7,881 bases of DNA, taken from assembly GCA_021773655.1 (NCBI GenBank), contig JAJFJX010000412.1, positions 1 to 7,881 of the forward strand. Reading direction: 5' to 3'. The stretch comes from Panacagrimonas sp. (GTDB taxonomy: Bacteria; Pseudomonadota; Gammaproteobacteria; Nevskiales; Nevskiaceae). The position numbers and the translations under genes were made by a program. Shown here one piece after another: positions 1-6,794 of the stretch (position 1 is its first letter; each line of letters opens with the position of its first letter). The notes beneath the pieces were generated by a model that ran no database searches, was not told the origin of the DNA, and saw only the letters and a program-made list of their open reading frames with translations.

Positions 1-75
1 GCTGTAGGGCGCGGCGCAGGCCGGCCCCTGCCGTGCCGCCGGGCCGGTGCGCGGTCTGATCCTTCGGCAGACACG

Positions 76-87
76 TATAATTCTCCG
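76..87 (+). promoter_or_regulatory. Perfect -10 box (TATAAT) just before the M50 protease gene
   Basis: TATAAT lies at 76-81 and the ATG of the next gene starts at 88, leaving only 6 nt between them. A sigma-70 promoter here would start transcription at or within a base or two of the ATG, giving a leaderless or nearly leaderless mRNA. No Shine-Dalgarno sequence fits between box and start. No convincing -35 hexamer is seen at 53-60. The box is seen; promoter activity is inferred. The rest of 1-87 shows no recognisable gene end or terminator. Confidence 0.6.
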
Positions 88-753
88 ATGCCCGACCTTG
101 CCCTGCTGTCCCAGAAGATCGCCGTCTGGGCGGTCCCCGTCCTGCTCGCCATCACCGTGCACGAAGCTGCGCACGGGTACGCCGCCCGCAGCCTGGGCGA
201 CGACACCGCGGAGCGGGCAGGGCGCCTGAGCCTCAATCCTTTGCGCCACATCGATCCGATCGGCACCCTGCTGGTGCCCGGCCTGCTGCTGTGGCTGGGC
301 GGTTTCCTGTTCGGCTGGGCCAAGCCGGTCCCGGTCAACTTCGGCCGCCTGCGTTCCCCCCGCCGCGACATGGCACTGGTGGCCGGCGCCGGGCCGGGCG
401 CCAACCTGCTGATGGCCATCGGCTGGGTTGCGCTGCTGGCGGTCTATCAGGCGCAAGGCTCGCCGACCGGCAGCTGGACGCTTCTGCGCGACATGTGCGT
501 GGCCGGCGTCACCATCAACGTCATCCTGATGGTGCTCAACCTGATTCCCATGCCGCCGCTGGACGGCGGCCGCATTGCCGTCGGTCTGCTGCCGCGCAGC
601 CTGGCGCTGCCGCTGTCGCACCTGGAACGCTGGGGGCTTCTGATCCTGCTCGGGCTGCTGGCGACCGGCCTGCTCGGCAAGATCCTGTTCTGGCCGTTCG
701 TGATGGTCGAAACCCTGCTCTATGGATCCTTCGGGATCCACCCGCTGGAATAA
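88..753 (+). CDS. Site-2 protease family (M50) membrane zinc metalloprotease
   Basis: A 221-aa integral membrane protein of the short, PDZ-less site-2 protease type (YwhC-like). These enzymes cleave substrates within the membrane; the substrate of this subfamily is generally unknown. The zinc-binding motif HEAAH is at residues 25-29, inside the first hydrophobic segment (about 11-30). The second conserved motif, N-x-x-P-x-x-P-L-D-G-G-R, spans residues 151-162 and supplies the third metal ligand (Asp159). The family-typical stretch AERAGRLSLNPLRHIDPIGT is at 41-60. Further hydrophobic segments lie at about 58-76, 96-120, 136-155 and 180-205. There is no signal peptide and no PDZ domain, so it is not a canonical RseP. 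ATG 88 sits directly behind a TATAAT box and has no Shine-Dalgarno sequence. It is the first gene of the block; trpS begins 8 nt after its stop. Family assignment is secure, the biological target is not. Confidence 0.93.
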   Translation: MPDLALLSQKIAVWAVPVLLAITVHEAAHGYAARSLGDDTAERAGRLSLNPLRHIDPIGTLLVPGLLLWLGGFLFGWAKPVPVNFGRLRSPRRDMALVAGAGPGANLLMAIGWVALLAVYQAQGSPTGSWTLLRDMCVAGVTINVILMVLNLIPMPPLDGGRIAVGLLPRSLALPLSHLERWGLLILLGLLATGLLGKILFWPFVMVETLLYGSFGIHPLE

Positions 754-761
754 TCAAACGC

Positions 762-1778
762 ATGTCGTCCGCTCCCCGTCCCGTGGTTCTCTCCGGTATC
801 CAGCCATCCGGCCGCCTGACCTTGGGCAACTACCTGGGGGCGATCAAGAACTGGGTGCCGCTGTCGGCCACGCACGACTGCCATTACATGCTGGTGGACC
901 TGCACGCGATCACCGTGCGCCAGGACCCGGCGGTGCTGCGTGACCGCTGCCTGGAATTCATCTCGCTGTACATCGCCTGCGGGCTGGACCCGTCCCGCAA
1001 CGTGCTGTTCGTGCAAAGCCACGTGGCGGCCCATGCGCGCCTGAGCTGGATCCTCAACTGCTACACGCAAATGGGCGAGTTGGGGCGCATGACGCAGTTC
1101 AAGGACAAGAGCAGCAAGCACGTCGACAACATCAACGCCGGGCTGTTCGACTACCCGGTGCTGATGGCGGCCGACATCCTGCTCTACAACGCCACCGGCG
1201 TGCCCGTGGGCGACGACCAGAAACAGCACCTGGAGCTGACGCGCGACATCGCCATCCGCTTCAATCGTGCCCATGGCACCCCGGAGCATCCGGTCTTCAC
1301 CGTGCCCGAACCGATGATCCCGCCGGTTGGCGCCCGCATCATGGGGCTGCAGGAACCCACCGCCAAGATGAGCAAGTCCGGCGGCGCCGAGACCGACGCG
1401 CTGTACCTGCTCGACCCGCCGGACACCATCACCCGCAAGATCAAGCGCGCGGTCACCGACCCCGGCAACGAAGTACGTTTCGACGTGCTGGAAAAGCCCG
1501 GCGTCTCCAACCTGATGGCGATCCTGTCCGCCACCACCGGCGAGTCCTTCGACCGCATCGTCGAGCGTTTCGACGGCCAGGGGTACGGCAAGCTCAAGGG
1601 CGCGGTGGCCGAAGCGGTGGTCGAGTGCCTGCGGCCGGTGCAGGCCCGCTACGCCGAACTGCGCGCGGATGAAGACGGCCTGATGCGCGTGCTGCGTGAA
1701 GGCGCGCAGCGTGCCTCGCGCGTCGCCGACACCACCTTGATGCGCGTGCACCAGGCGCTGGGATTCATTCCGGAATGA
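762..1778 (+). CDS. trpS: Tryptophan--tRNA ligase (TrpRS)
   Basis: A 338-aa cytoplasmic class Ic aminoacyl-tRNA synthetase that charges tRNA-Trp with tryptophan using ATP. The length is normal for bacterial TrpRS (about 330-350). The N-terminal Rossmann core opens with SGIQPSGRLTLGNYLGA (residues 11-27), the TrpRS form of the HIGH motif (TLGN, 20-23). The conserved GDDQKQHLELTRDIA block is at 150-164 and the KMSKS loop, exactly KMSKS, at 202-206. The C-terminal anticodon-binding helical domain runs from about 215 to 338. ATG 762 is chosen because translation from it starts right at the family's N terminus; upstream in-frame codons only shadow the protease gene. There is no clear Shine-Dalgarno sequence, and the start lies 8 nt after the protease stop, so translational coupling is likely. 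All catalytic signatures are intact. Confidence 0.97.
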   Translation: MSSAPRPVVLSGIQPSGRLTLGNYLGAIKNWVPLSATHDCHYMLVDLHAITVRQDPAVLRDRCLEFISLYIACGLDPSRNVLFVQSHVAAHARLSWILNCYTQMGELGRMTQFKDKSSKHVDNINAGLFDYPVLMAADILLYNATGVPVGDDQKQHLELTRDIAIRFNRAHGTPEHPVFTVPEPMIPPVGARIMGLQEPTAKMSKSGGAETDALYLLDPPDTITRKIKRAVTDPGNEVRFDVLEKPGVSNLMAILSATTGESFDRIVERFDGQGYGKLKGAVAEAVVECLRPVQARYAELRADEDGLMRVLREGAQRASRVADTTLMRVHQALGFIPE

Positions 1779-1797
1779 GGCGGCGAGGGCGTTTCTT

Positions 1798-1813
1798 GCC
1801 CGCGCGCGCGGGC
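1798..1813. repeat. 16-bp perfect GC palindrome between trpS and the acetyltransferase
   Basis: The sequence reads GCCCGCGCGCGCGGGC, perfectly self-complementary, with an alternating CG core at 1801-1810. It lies 19 nt after the trpS stop codon. In RNA it could form a short GC stem. No run of T follows on either strand, so it is not a canonical intrinsic terminator. The alternating CG core is of the kind that can adopt Z-form DNA. Function unknown. Confidence 0.6.
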
Positions 1814-1896
1814 CGCAATCCGCTTCGCACCGACAGTCCGTGGAGGAACGACGGCGGCGTGAGCGTCGGCAGCTTTCGGCCGGCACGGGGTCAAAG

Positions 1897-2370
1897 TTGA
1901 AGCTGCACCTGATCGAGATCGGGGCCGACGGCGCGCCGGCACGCTGTCCGGGACAGACCCCGCCGCTGGCGCGCGACGCCATCGAAGGCACGGTCAATCT
2001 GTATGACGCAGTCGGTTTCGAGCGGCCCTGGGTGGGTTATCTGGCGGACTGGGATGGCGAGCTCGTTGGGGCCTGCACGTTCAAGGCTCCGCCGCGCGAC
2101 GGGGTGGTGGAGATCGCGCTGCAGACCTTCGCCGGCTTCGAGGGACGCGGGGTGGCGCAGGAGATGACGCGGCAGCTGGTGCAGCGGGCGTGGGATGTCG
2201 ACCCGGGATTGAGCCTGGTCGCCCACACCCTGCCGCGCCGGAACCCCGCCGGGTCGATCCTGAGCAAGCTGGGATTTGCCCGGCTCGGCGAGGTGAGGCT
2301 GCCGGACCAGAGCGCGGTCTGGCAGTGGCGGCTGCGACCCGGCGCGGAGCAGGTCGGGGCCCGGGCGTGA
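1897..2370 (+). CDS. GNAT family N-acetyltransferase
   Basis: A 157-aa (from TTG 1897) cytoplasmic acetyl-CoA-dependent acetyltransferase of the RimJ/RimL-like GNAT group. Seen: a central beta-strand motif GVVEIALQTFAGFEGRGVAQ at about 88-107, with the FEGRGVA turn in the place of the acetyl-CoA pyrophosphate-binding loop, followed by a helix (EMTRQLVQRAW). After it come a strand (SLVAHTLP) and the typical R-N-x-A-x-x-x-L-x-K-L-G-F-like ending (RRNPAGSILSKLGF, about 129-142). The substrate cannot be read from sequence. The frame is also open to a GTG at 1840, but that adds a 19-residue Arg-rich head and has no upstream Shine-Dalgarno sequence. TTG 1897 starts at the natural first strand (KLHLIEIG) with GGGG at 1887-1890. 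The choice of start is uncertain. The stop overlaps the scpA start by 4 nt, indicating one operon. Confidence 0.85.
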   Translation: MKLHLIEIGADGAPARCPGQTPPLARDAIEGTVNLYDAVGFERPWVGYLADWDGELVGACTFKAPPRDGVVEIALQTFAGFEGRGVAQEMTRQLVQRAWDVDPGLSLVAHTLPRRNPAGSILSKLGFARLGEVRLPDQSAVWQWRLRPGAEQVGARA

Positions 2371-3275
2371 CCGAACTCGAGTTCATTCCAGAAGCGGACG
2401 CCGCGACGCCTGCACCGCTGCGGATCAAGGTGCTGGGACAGCCGCTGGCGAGCCTGCCGGAGGATCTGTACATCCCTCCGGATGCGCTCGAAGTTTTCCT
2501 GGAGACCTTCGAAGGCCCGCTTGATCTGCTGCTGTACCTGATCCGCAAGCAGAATCTGAACATCCTCGACATCCCCGTCCTGCGCATCACCCAGCAGTAC
2601 ATGCAGTACATCGGGTTGATGGCCGAGATGCGTCTGGAACTGGCCGCCGAATATCTGGTGATGGCCGCACTGCTGGCCGAGATCAAGTCGCGCATCCTGC
2701 TGCCGCGTGCGCCGGTCGAGGAAGAGGAAACCGGCGATCCCCGCATGGAGCTGATGCGCCGCCTGCAGGAGTACGAGCGGTTCAAGGCGGCCGCCGAGCA
2801 CCTCGACGCGCTACCCCGAATGGGGCGCGACCTGCATCCGGCCGCCGCACGCCCGGAAGTCGTTCCGGCCGACGCGCCCCTGCCGCAGCCCGGCCTGCGC
2901 GAGCTGATGCTCGCCTTTCGAGACGTCCTGCTCCGGGCCGAACTGTTCACCCATCACCAGGTCTCGCGCGATCCGCTGTCGGTTCGCGAACGCATGACCC
3001 GCATACTGGAACGCGTGCGTCGGGGTCCTTGTCCGTTCGTCACGCTGTGTGACGTCGACGAAGGCCGCGCCGGTGTCGTGATATGCCTGCTCGCGATTCT
3101 GGAAATGGTCAAGCTGTCGATGATCGACCTGGTGCAGGACCAACCCTTCGACGAGCTGATGATCGACGCCGCACGTCCTCATGAGTACTCCGACGCCAAC
3201 GCCGACCGGCCAGCGGAGACCGTAGACGGCCCGCCGGCCGTCGTCGGCCCCGACAACGATGCCTGCGAACCATGA
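2367..3275 (+). CDS. scpA: Segregation and condensation protein A (kleisin)
   Basis: A 302-aa kleisin that bridges the head domains of the SMC dimer and, with ScpB, forms the chromosome-condensing SMC-ScpAB complex in the cytoplasm. The family N-terminal signature FEGPLDLLLYLIRKQNLNILDIP begins at residue 48. The helix AAEYLVMAALLAEIKSRILLP (KSR at 107-109) matches the SMC-neck-binding region. A C-terminal winged-helix segment (VVICLLAILEMVKLSMIDL) runs from about 237. The first 40 or so residues and the last 28 (from about 275) are low-complexity extensions. The start is GTG 2367, whose last two bases are part of the preceding TGA; the open frame extends upstream to 2190, but that part only shadows the acetyltransferase. 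GGAG at 2346-2349 is rather distant and GGGG at 2355-2358 is closer. It overlaps scpB by 4 nt (ATGA). Confidence 0.95.
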   Translation: MTELEFIPEADAATPAPLRIKVLGQPLASLPEDLYIPPDALEVFLETFEGPLDLLLYLIRKQNLNILDIPVLRITQQYMQYIGLMAEMRLELAAEYLVMAALLAEIKSRILLPRAPVEEEETGDPRMELMRRLQEYERFKAAAEHLDALPRMGRDLHPAAARPEVVPADAPLPQPGLRELMLAFRDVLLRAELFTHHQVSRDPLSVRERMTRILERVRRGPCPFVTLCDVDEGRAGVVICLLAILEMVKLSMIDLVQDQPFDELMIDAARPHEYSDANADRPAETVDGPPAVVGPDNDACEP

Positions 3276-4045
3276 GCGACGCCGCTGAAAATTCCCCTGG
3301 GGACGCGTCCGCCATGGTCGAACCCGCGATCCAGGAACAGGAAATGGACGCATCGGCCCTGACGCGCCTCGAACATGTCCTGGAAGCCTTGCTGCTGTCC
3401 TCCGACCAGCCGCTGTCCCTGGACCAGCTCCACCGCCTGCTGGGGGTCGACCTGGGCGTGACGAAAAAGGATCTGCGCAGCGCGCTGGACCAACTCGGCC
3501 GCCGCATTGCCCACGGCGCCATCGAACTCATGGAAGTCGGCAGCGGTTTTCGCATCCAGGTCAAACGCGATTACGCCGAGTGGGTCGGCCGCCTGTGGCA
3601 GGAAAAGCCGCCGCGCTACTCGCGCGCGCTGCTCGAAACCCTGGCCCTGGTCTGCTACCGCCAGCCGATCACCCGCGGCGAGATCGAGGACATTCGCGGG
3701 GTCGCGGTGTCCAGCAACATCCTGCGGACCCTGCAGGAGCGCGGCTGGATCCGCGAGCTGGGGGTCAAGGAAGTGCCCGGCCGACCGATGCTGTTCGGTA
3801 CCACCACGCAGTTCCTGGACGACTTCAACCTGCGTTCGCTGGACGAACTGCCGGCCCTGCCCGAGATCAAGGACCTGGACCAGCTCGACGCCGCGATGGC
3901 CCGGCTGGAGCAGGCGGCGCAGCGCGTCGGCGATGCCGCCTCGCCTGATTCGGGCGCCGCGCCGGGGACCGAAGCGGCCACCGATACTGCAGCCGGCGTC
4001 GAGCCGGTGGAAACCGCCACGCCAGCTTCCGGCGCCGACCGATGA
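3272..4045 (+). CDS. scpB: Segregation and condensation protein B
   Basis: A 257-aa winged-helix protein that dimerises on ScpA in the SMC condensin complex. The first winged helix is at about residues 31-100 (LEHVLEALLLSSDQPLS at 33-49). The second contains the strongly conserved block PRYSRALLETLALVCYRQPITRGEIEDIRGV, 114-144, then LRTLQERGWIR (151-161) and PGRPMLFGTTTQFLDDF (169-185). The LDELPALPE ending of the conserved region is at 190-198. The C-terminal 50 or so residues are an Ala/Pro/Glu-rich tail with no recognisable domain. ATG 3272 overlaps the scpA stop (ATGA) and has no Shine-Dalgarno sequence, so coupled translation with scpA is expected, in keeping with the two proteins acting in one complex. 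The same ATGA overlap joins it to the next small ORF. Confidence 0.95.
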   Translation: MSDAAENSPGDASAMVEPAIQEQEMDASALTRLEHVLEALLLSSDQPLSLDQLHRLLGVDLGVTKKDLRSALDQLGRRIAHGAIELMEVGSGFRIQVKRDYAEWVGRLWQEKPPRYSRALLETLALVCYRQPITRGEIEDIRGVAVSSNILRTLQERGWIRELGVKEVPGRPMLFGTTTQFLDDFNLRSLDELPALPEIKDLDQLDAAMARLEQAAQRVGDAASPDSGAAPGTEAATDTAAGVEPVETATPASGADR

Positions 4046-4470
4046 GATCCCTGCCGCCATCGGCGATGCGCTGGCTGCCGCTGCTGTGCTGGTGGCTGCT
4101 GCTCGGCCTCGGGCTGCTGCACGCCGGCGTGCCTCTCGCGGCGGCCTCGACCGGTGTGCGGGCGAGCTGGCCCGACGGCGGCCTCGAATCGTGCCCGCCG
4201 GCCTTGTCGCCCGTTCGACCGGCGCCACCTGCATCGGTGGCCTGGCCCCACGAGGTGATCGCCGACGAAGGCTTCGACGAGCCGGGCGCGCTCGCGATTT
4301 GGATGTCCCCGACCGTCCGTTTGCGCCCCAACGCATCGGCGCCGCAGACCGCACGCGGCGTGATCGACGCCCGCCAGCCCGGTTTGCGGCCTCCGCCCCA
4401 GGGTCCGCCAGCGCGGTTGCGTCCTGCTGCAGAGTCGGCGCCCTCGCACTCAGGTCGGCAACGCCGCTGA
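4042..4470 (+). CDS. Hypothetical small exported or membrane-anchored proline-rich protein
   Basis: A 142-aa protein of unrecognised family. ATG 4042 overlaps the scpB stop by 4 nt (ATGA), and codon third positions are mostly G or C, so it is probably a real last gene of the scp operon. Residues 10-35 form a Trp/Leu-rich hydrophobic segment (WLPLLCWWLLLGLGLLHAGV) ending in AAAS, which could be a signal peptide or membrane anchor. The remainder has no hydrophobic segment and is rich in Pro, Ala and Arg. An acidic patch (IADEGFDEPG) lies at 73-82, and LRPPPQGPP at 115-123. A very similar motif, LRPPLRGPP, ends the His-rich protein at 6879-7289. It lies directly before the cytochrome-FTR1 permease gene, so a link to metal transport is possible but unproven. 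Start and reality rest on the overlap and codon usage only. Confidence 0.6.
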   Translation: MRSLPPSAMRWLPLLCWWLLLGLGLLHAGVPLAAASTGVRASWPDGGLESCPPALSPVRPAPPASVAWPHEVIADEGFDEPGALAIWMSPTVRLRPNASAPQTARGVIDARQPGLRPPPQGPPARLRPAAESAPSHSGRQRR

Positions 4471-4559
4471 TCCGTGTCCCGGAAACGGGGCGGGCGGCGC
4501 GGAGCCGAGACGCGCGCCCCCGGTCACCCGCATCCGGCAACGCCGGGTGCCGAATTCCC

Positions 4560-4571
4560 GAAGGTATTCCC
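4560..4571 (+). promoter_or_regulatory. Shine-Dalgarno-like site for the cytochrome-FTR1 gene
   Basis: GAAGG at 4560-4564 lies 7 nt before ATG 4572 and fixes that start inside a reading frame that is open, with no stop, from far upstream (3507). The 101-nt spacer 4471-4571 also holds a small perfect hairpin (CCGGC-AAC-GCCGG, 4534-4546). No convincing promoter was seen in it. Confidence 0.55.
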
Positions 4572-6548
4572 ATGTCCACGTACCCGTTGCGGCTCTGTCT
4601 CGTGCCGCCTGGTGCCCGCACTCGCGCCCTGGTGCTGGTCTGCCTGTTACTGCCCTGCCTGTCTTCGGTGGCGGCGGTGAAGGATCCGCGCACCCTGTGG
4701 CGCCTGCTGGATTACATCGCGGTCGATTACGTCGAGGCCGTCGAGCAGGGCAGGGTGATCGACGCTGCCGAGTACGCCGAGATGAAGGACTTTTCCCTCA
4801 CCGTGCAAGAGGGCCTGGCGGCACTGTCCCCGGATGCCGGTGCGCTGAGGTCCAAGGCCGATGACCTGGTGGACGCCGTGGCGGCGCGTGCCGACCCGGC
4901 CCAGGTCGCAGATCTGGCGCGAGCCCTGGCCCGCGACCTGGCCCAGCATCACGCGCTGGACCAGGCGCCTTCGGCGGTGCCGGACCTGGCGCGCGGCCAG
5001 GCCCTGTACGCCGAACACTGCGCTGCCTGTCACGGCGCCGAGGGCCGTGCCGATGGCACCCTGGCGACGTCGCTGGTTCCCCCTCCGGTGGCTTTCGCCG
5101 ATCCGCAGCGCGCCATGCAGCGCAGCGTGGCGGCACTCTACGAAGTCATCAGCCAGGGCCTGGAAGGCACTTCCATGGCGGCCTTCGACCATCTGCCGGA
5201 AGCCGACCGCTGGGCGCTGGCCTATGTGGCCGGGCAGTTCGCCTTCGACCCGCAGCGGGACCCGGCCGGCGCGGCACGGCTGCGCGACGATGCGGCACTG
5301 GCCGCCTCGCTCGCCGGCCTGCGGGCCCAGGTCGGATTGCGGCCCGCCGAGCTGGCCGAGCGCATCGGCCCCGAGCCCGCCGTCGCCGTCGTCGGCTGGC
5401 TGCGGCGGCACCCTTTGTCTTCGGCCCGGGAATCGACGGGGGCGGACGCGCCGCAGGCCCTGCGCGTGGTACGCCAGAACCTCGAAGCGGCCGTGAATGC
5501 CCTGGCCCGTGGCGAGCGCGAACAGGGCCACCAGCACGCGGTGGCCGCGTATCTCGATGGTTTCGAGATGATCGAACCGGCGCTGGCCGTGCGCGACGCT
5601 GCGCTGATGAAGCGGCTGGAAAACGCCATGACCGCACTGCGCGCACAGCTTGCCGATCCCGAGGCTTCGGCCGCGGAGGTCGCCGCATCGGTCGATGCCA
5701 TCGAGGCCGATCTGGACCTGGCCGAGACACTGCTGTCCCCCGACAGCCCTGCCAATGGCTGGCTTGCGACCTTTCTGGGCGCGCTCACCCTGCTGCTGCG
5801 CGAAGGCATGGAGGCGCTGCTGGTGGTGGTGGCGATGCTGGCCTTTCTGCGCAAGGCGCGGCGACCGGAAGGACAGTTCTACGTCTACGCCGGGGCCGTT
5901 ACCGCACTGGCTGCCGGCGCGCTGACCTGGCTTGCGGCGAGCCACCTGATCTCCATCAGCGGCGCCAGCCGCGAGACCACCGAAGGGGTGGCTGCGCTGT
6001 CGGCCGCCGTGATCCTGGTGTTCGTCGGTGTATGGATGCATGGCAGGAGCCAGGCCGATGCCTGGCAGCGCCAAATTCACCAGCATCTTGGCGCAATGCT
6101 CACGCGCCGCTCGCTGGGGCTGCTGTTCTTGCTGTCCTTCATCGTGGTGTATCGGGAGGTGTTCGAGACCATCCTGTTCTTCATCGCGCTGCTGGGTCAG
6201 GGGGATCCGTTGGCGGCGGCATCGGGTATCGCCAGCGCCGCGTTGATCCTGGCGGTGCTGGCATGGCAGATGCTGCGATGGTCACGGCGTCTGCCACTGG
6301 GCCCTTTCTTTTCGGTCAGCGCGGTGCTGATCGCGGCGCTGGCCGTGATGTTGACCGGCAAGGGCGTGGCTGCGCTCCAGGAGGCCGGCCGGCTGGCGGC
6401 CGGCACCATCGCCATGCCGCAGATCGAGTTGCTCGGCCTGTATCCGACCTGGCAAGGCATCACGGCTCAGGCGCTTTGCCTGCTGCTGCTGCTGGCCGGC
6501 TTTGCGAACAATCGAAGGGCATCGTCGGCCCGGGGGCGTGGGCGGTAG
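4572..6548 (+). CDS. Cytochrome c / FTR1 family iron permease fusion
   Basis: A 658-aa inner-membrane metal permease with a periplasmic c-type cytochrome domain. A signal peptide covers residues 1-35 (hydrophobic LVLVCLLLPCL, then SSVAA). A helical region (36-135) precedes the cytochrome domain, with the heme site CAACH at 150-154 and a likely axial Met at 202 (EGTSMAAFDHLP). A second helical periplasmic region spans about 225-395. The FTR1 permease part (about 395-650) has about seven membrane segments, with canonical REXXE motifs REGME (410-414) and REVFE (528-532), a third match RETTE (467-471), and the ending ELLGLYPTWQG. FTR1 permeases import Fe(III) produced by an adjacent ferroxidase; here the fused cytochrome may accept the electron, which is inference. 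The Pb(II) importer PbrT of Cupriavidus belongs to the same superfamily, so the metal is not certain. A c-type cytochrome maturation system is required. The downstream CzcC-like gene supports a metal-homeostasis context. Confidence 0.93.
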   Translation: MSTYPLRLCLVPPGARTRALVLVCLLLPCLSSVAAVKDPRTLWRLLDYIAVDYVEAVEQGRVIDAAEYAEMKDFSLTVQEGLAALSPDAGALRSKADDLVDAVAARADPAQVADLARALARDLAQHHALDQAPSAVPDLARGQALYAEHCAACHGAEGRADGTLATSLVPPPVAFADPQRAMQRSVAALYEVISQGLEGTSMAAFDHLPEADRWALAYVAGQFAFDPQRDPAGAARLRDDAALAASLAGLRAQVGLRPAELAERIGPEPAVAVVGWLRRHPLSSARESTGADAPQALRVVRQNLEAAVNALARGEREQGHQHAVAAYLDGFEMIEPALAVRDAALMKRLENAMTALRAQLADPEASAAEVAASVDAIEADLDLAETLLSPDSPANGWLATFLGALTLLLREGMEALLVVVAMLAFLRKARRPEGQFYVYAGAVTALAAGALTWLAASHLISISGASRETTEGVAALSAAVILVFVGVWMHGRSQADAWQRQIHQHLGAMLTRRSLGLLFLLSFIVVYREVFETILFFIALLGQGDPLAAASGIASAALILAVLAWQMLRWSRRLPLGPFFSVSAVLIAALAVMLTGKGVAALQEAGRLAAGTIAMPQIELLGLYPTWQGITAQALCLLLLLAGFANNRRASSARGRGR

Positions 6549-6565
6549 AAGCGCGTACGACGGCA

Positions 6566-6583
6566 ACTACGACTACGACTACG
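6566..6583. repeat. Three perfect ACTACG hexamer repeats
   Basis: ACTACG occurs three times head to tail at 6566-6571, 6572-6577 and 6578-6583, preceded by the related ACGACGGCA. It lies 17 nt after the permease stop. Short simple repeats of this kind are prone to slippage. Whether it belongs to a dispersed repeat family cannot be told from one window. Confidence 0.75.
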
Positions 6584-6604
6584 GCTTCGCCCTTTGGGCC
6601 AGAC

Positions 6605-6658
6605 TTTCCACTGCGTTTGGTTGAATCCAACCACCATGGGCCTCGACGCATCCAGAAA
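6605..6658. repeat. Imperfect inverted repeat with inner perfect hairpin
   Basis: The outer arms are TTTC (6605-6608) with GAAA (6655-6658), then TGCGT (6612-6616) with ACGCA (6646-6650), separated by small mismatched loops. Inside is a perfect 6-bp hairpin, TGGTTG (6618-6623), loop AATC, CAACCA (6628-6633). The AT-richer make-up differs from the surrounding DNA. It could be a REP-like extragenic element or a structure at the 3' end of the permease mRNA. Neither is proven. Confidence 0.45.
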
Positions 6659-6703
6659 TCCGACTCGATATGCCATTGCCTCGCCTGCACGGTTCCTGCT
6701 GCC

Positions 6704-6735
6704 CTGGCTCGCTGGCTCGCTGGCTCGCTGGCTCG
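6704..6735. repeat. Octamer tandem repeat, CTGGCTCG x4
   Basis: Four perfect copies of CTGGCTCG run at 6704-6711, 6712-6719, 6720-6727 and 6728-6735, followed by a partial CTG. The unit is not a multiple of three and lies in non-coding DNA. It is a candidate variable-number tandem repeat about 140 bp before the start of the metal-efflux locus. Confidence 0.9.
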
Positions 6736-6794
6736 CTGCGGCGCAGTCGGCGGTCGGTGCAGCGCGATGGTGCCGGCAGCAGCGCAGCCCGATC

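Noticed and set aside
16..31. GCAGG/CCTGC inverted repeat near the window start as a terminator
   Set aside because: The stem is short, no T tract follows, and no upstream gene end can be identified in 1-87.
1840..1896. GTG 1840 as the acetyltransferase start
   Set aside because: It adds a 19-residue Arg-rich head outside the GNAT fold and lacks an upstream Shine-Dalgarno sequence. Not excluded, only less likely than TTG 1897.
720..1997. 425-aa reverse-strand reading frame opposite trpS
   Set aside because: It lies entirely antisense to trpS and its flanks, which carry all TrpRS signatures. The frame is open because G/C-ending codons remove stops from the opposite strand. Its translation has no recognisable motif.
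3507..4571. Upstream extension of the cytochrome-FTR1 reading frame into scpB
   Set aside because: The frame has no stop back to 3507, but this part overlaps scpB out of frame and encodes Arg/Pro-rich nonsense. The signal peptide and GAAGG place the start at 4572.
3179..4693. 504-aa reverse-strand reading frame opposite scpB and the small ORF
   Set aside because: It is antisense to a certain gene (scpB) and has Arg/Ala-rich composition typical of a GC-rich shadow. It does leave a slight doubt about the coding strand at 4046-4470, but the ATGA overlap and hydrophobic N terminus favour the + strand.
4647..6086. 479-aa reverse-strand reading frame opposite the cytochrome-FTR1 gene
   Set aside because: Shadow of a well supported + strand gene, with no domain signature of its own.
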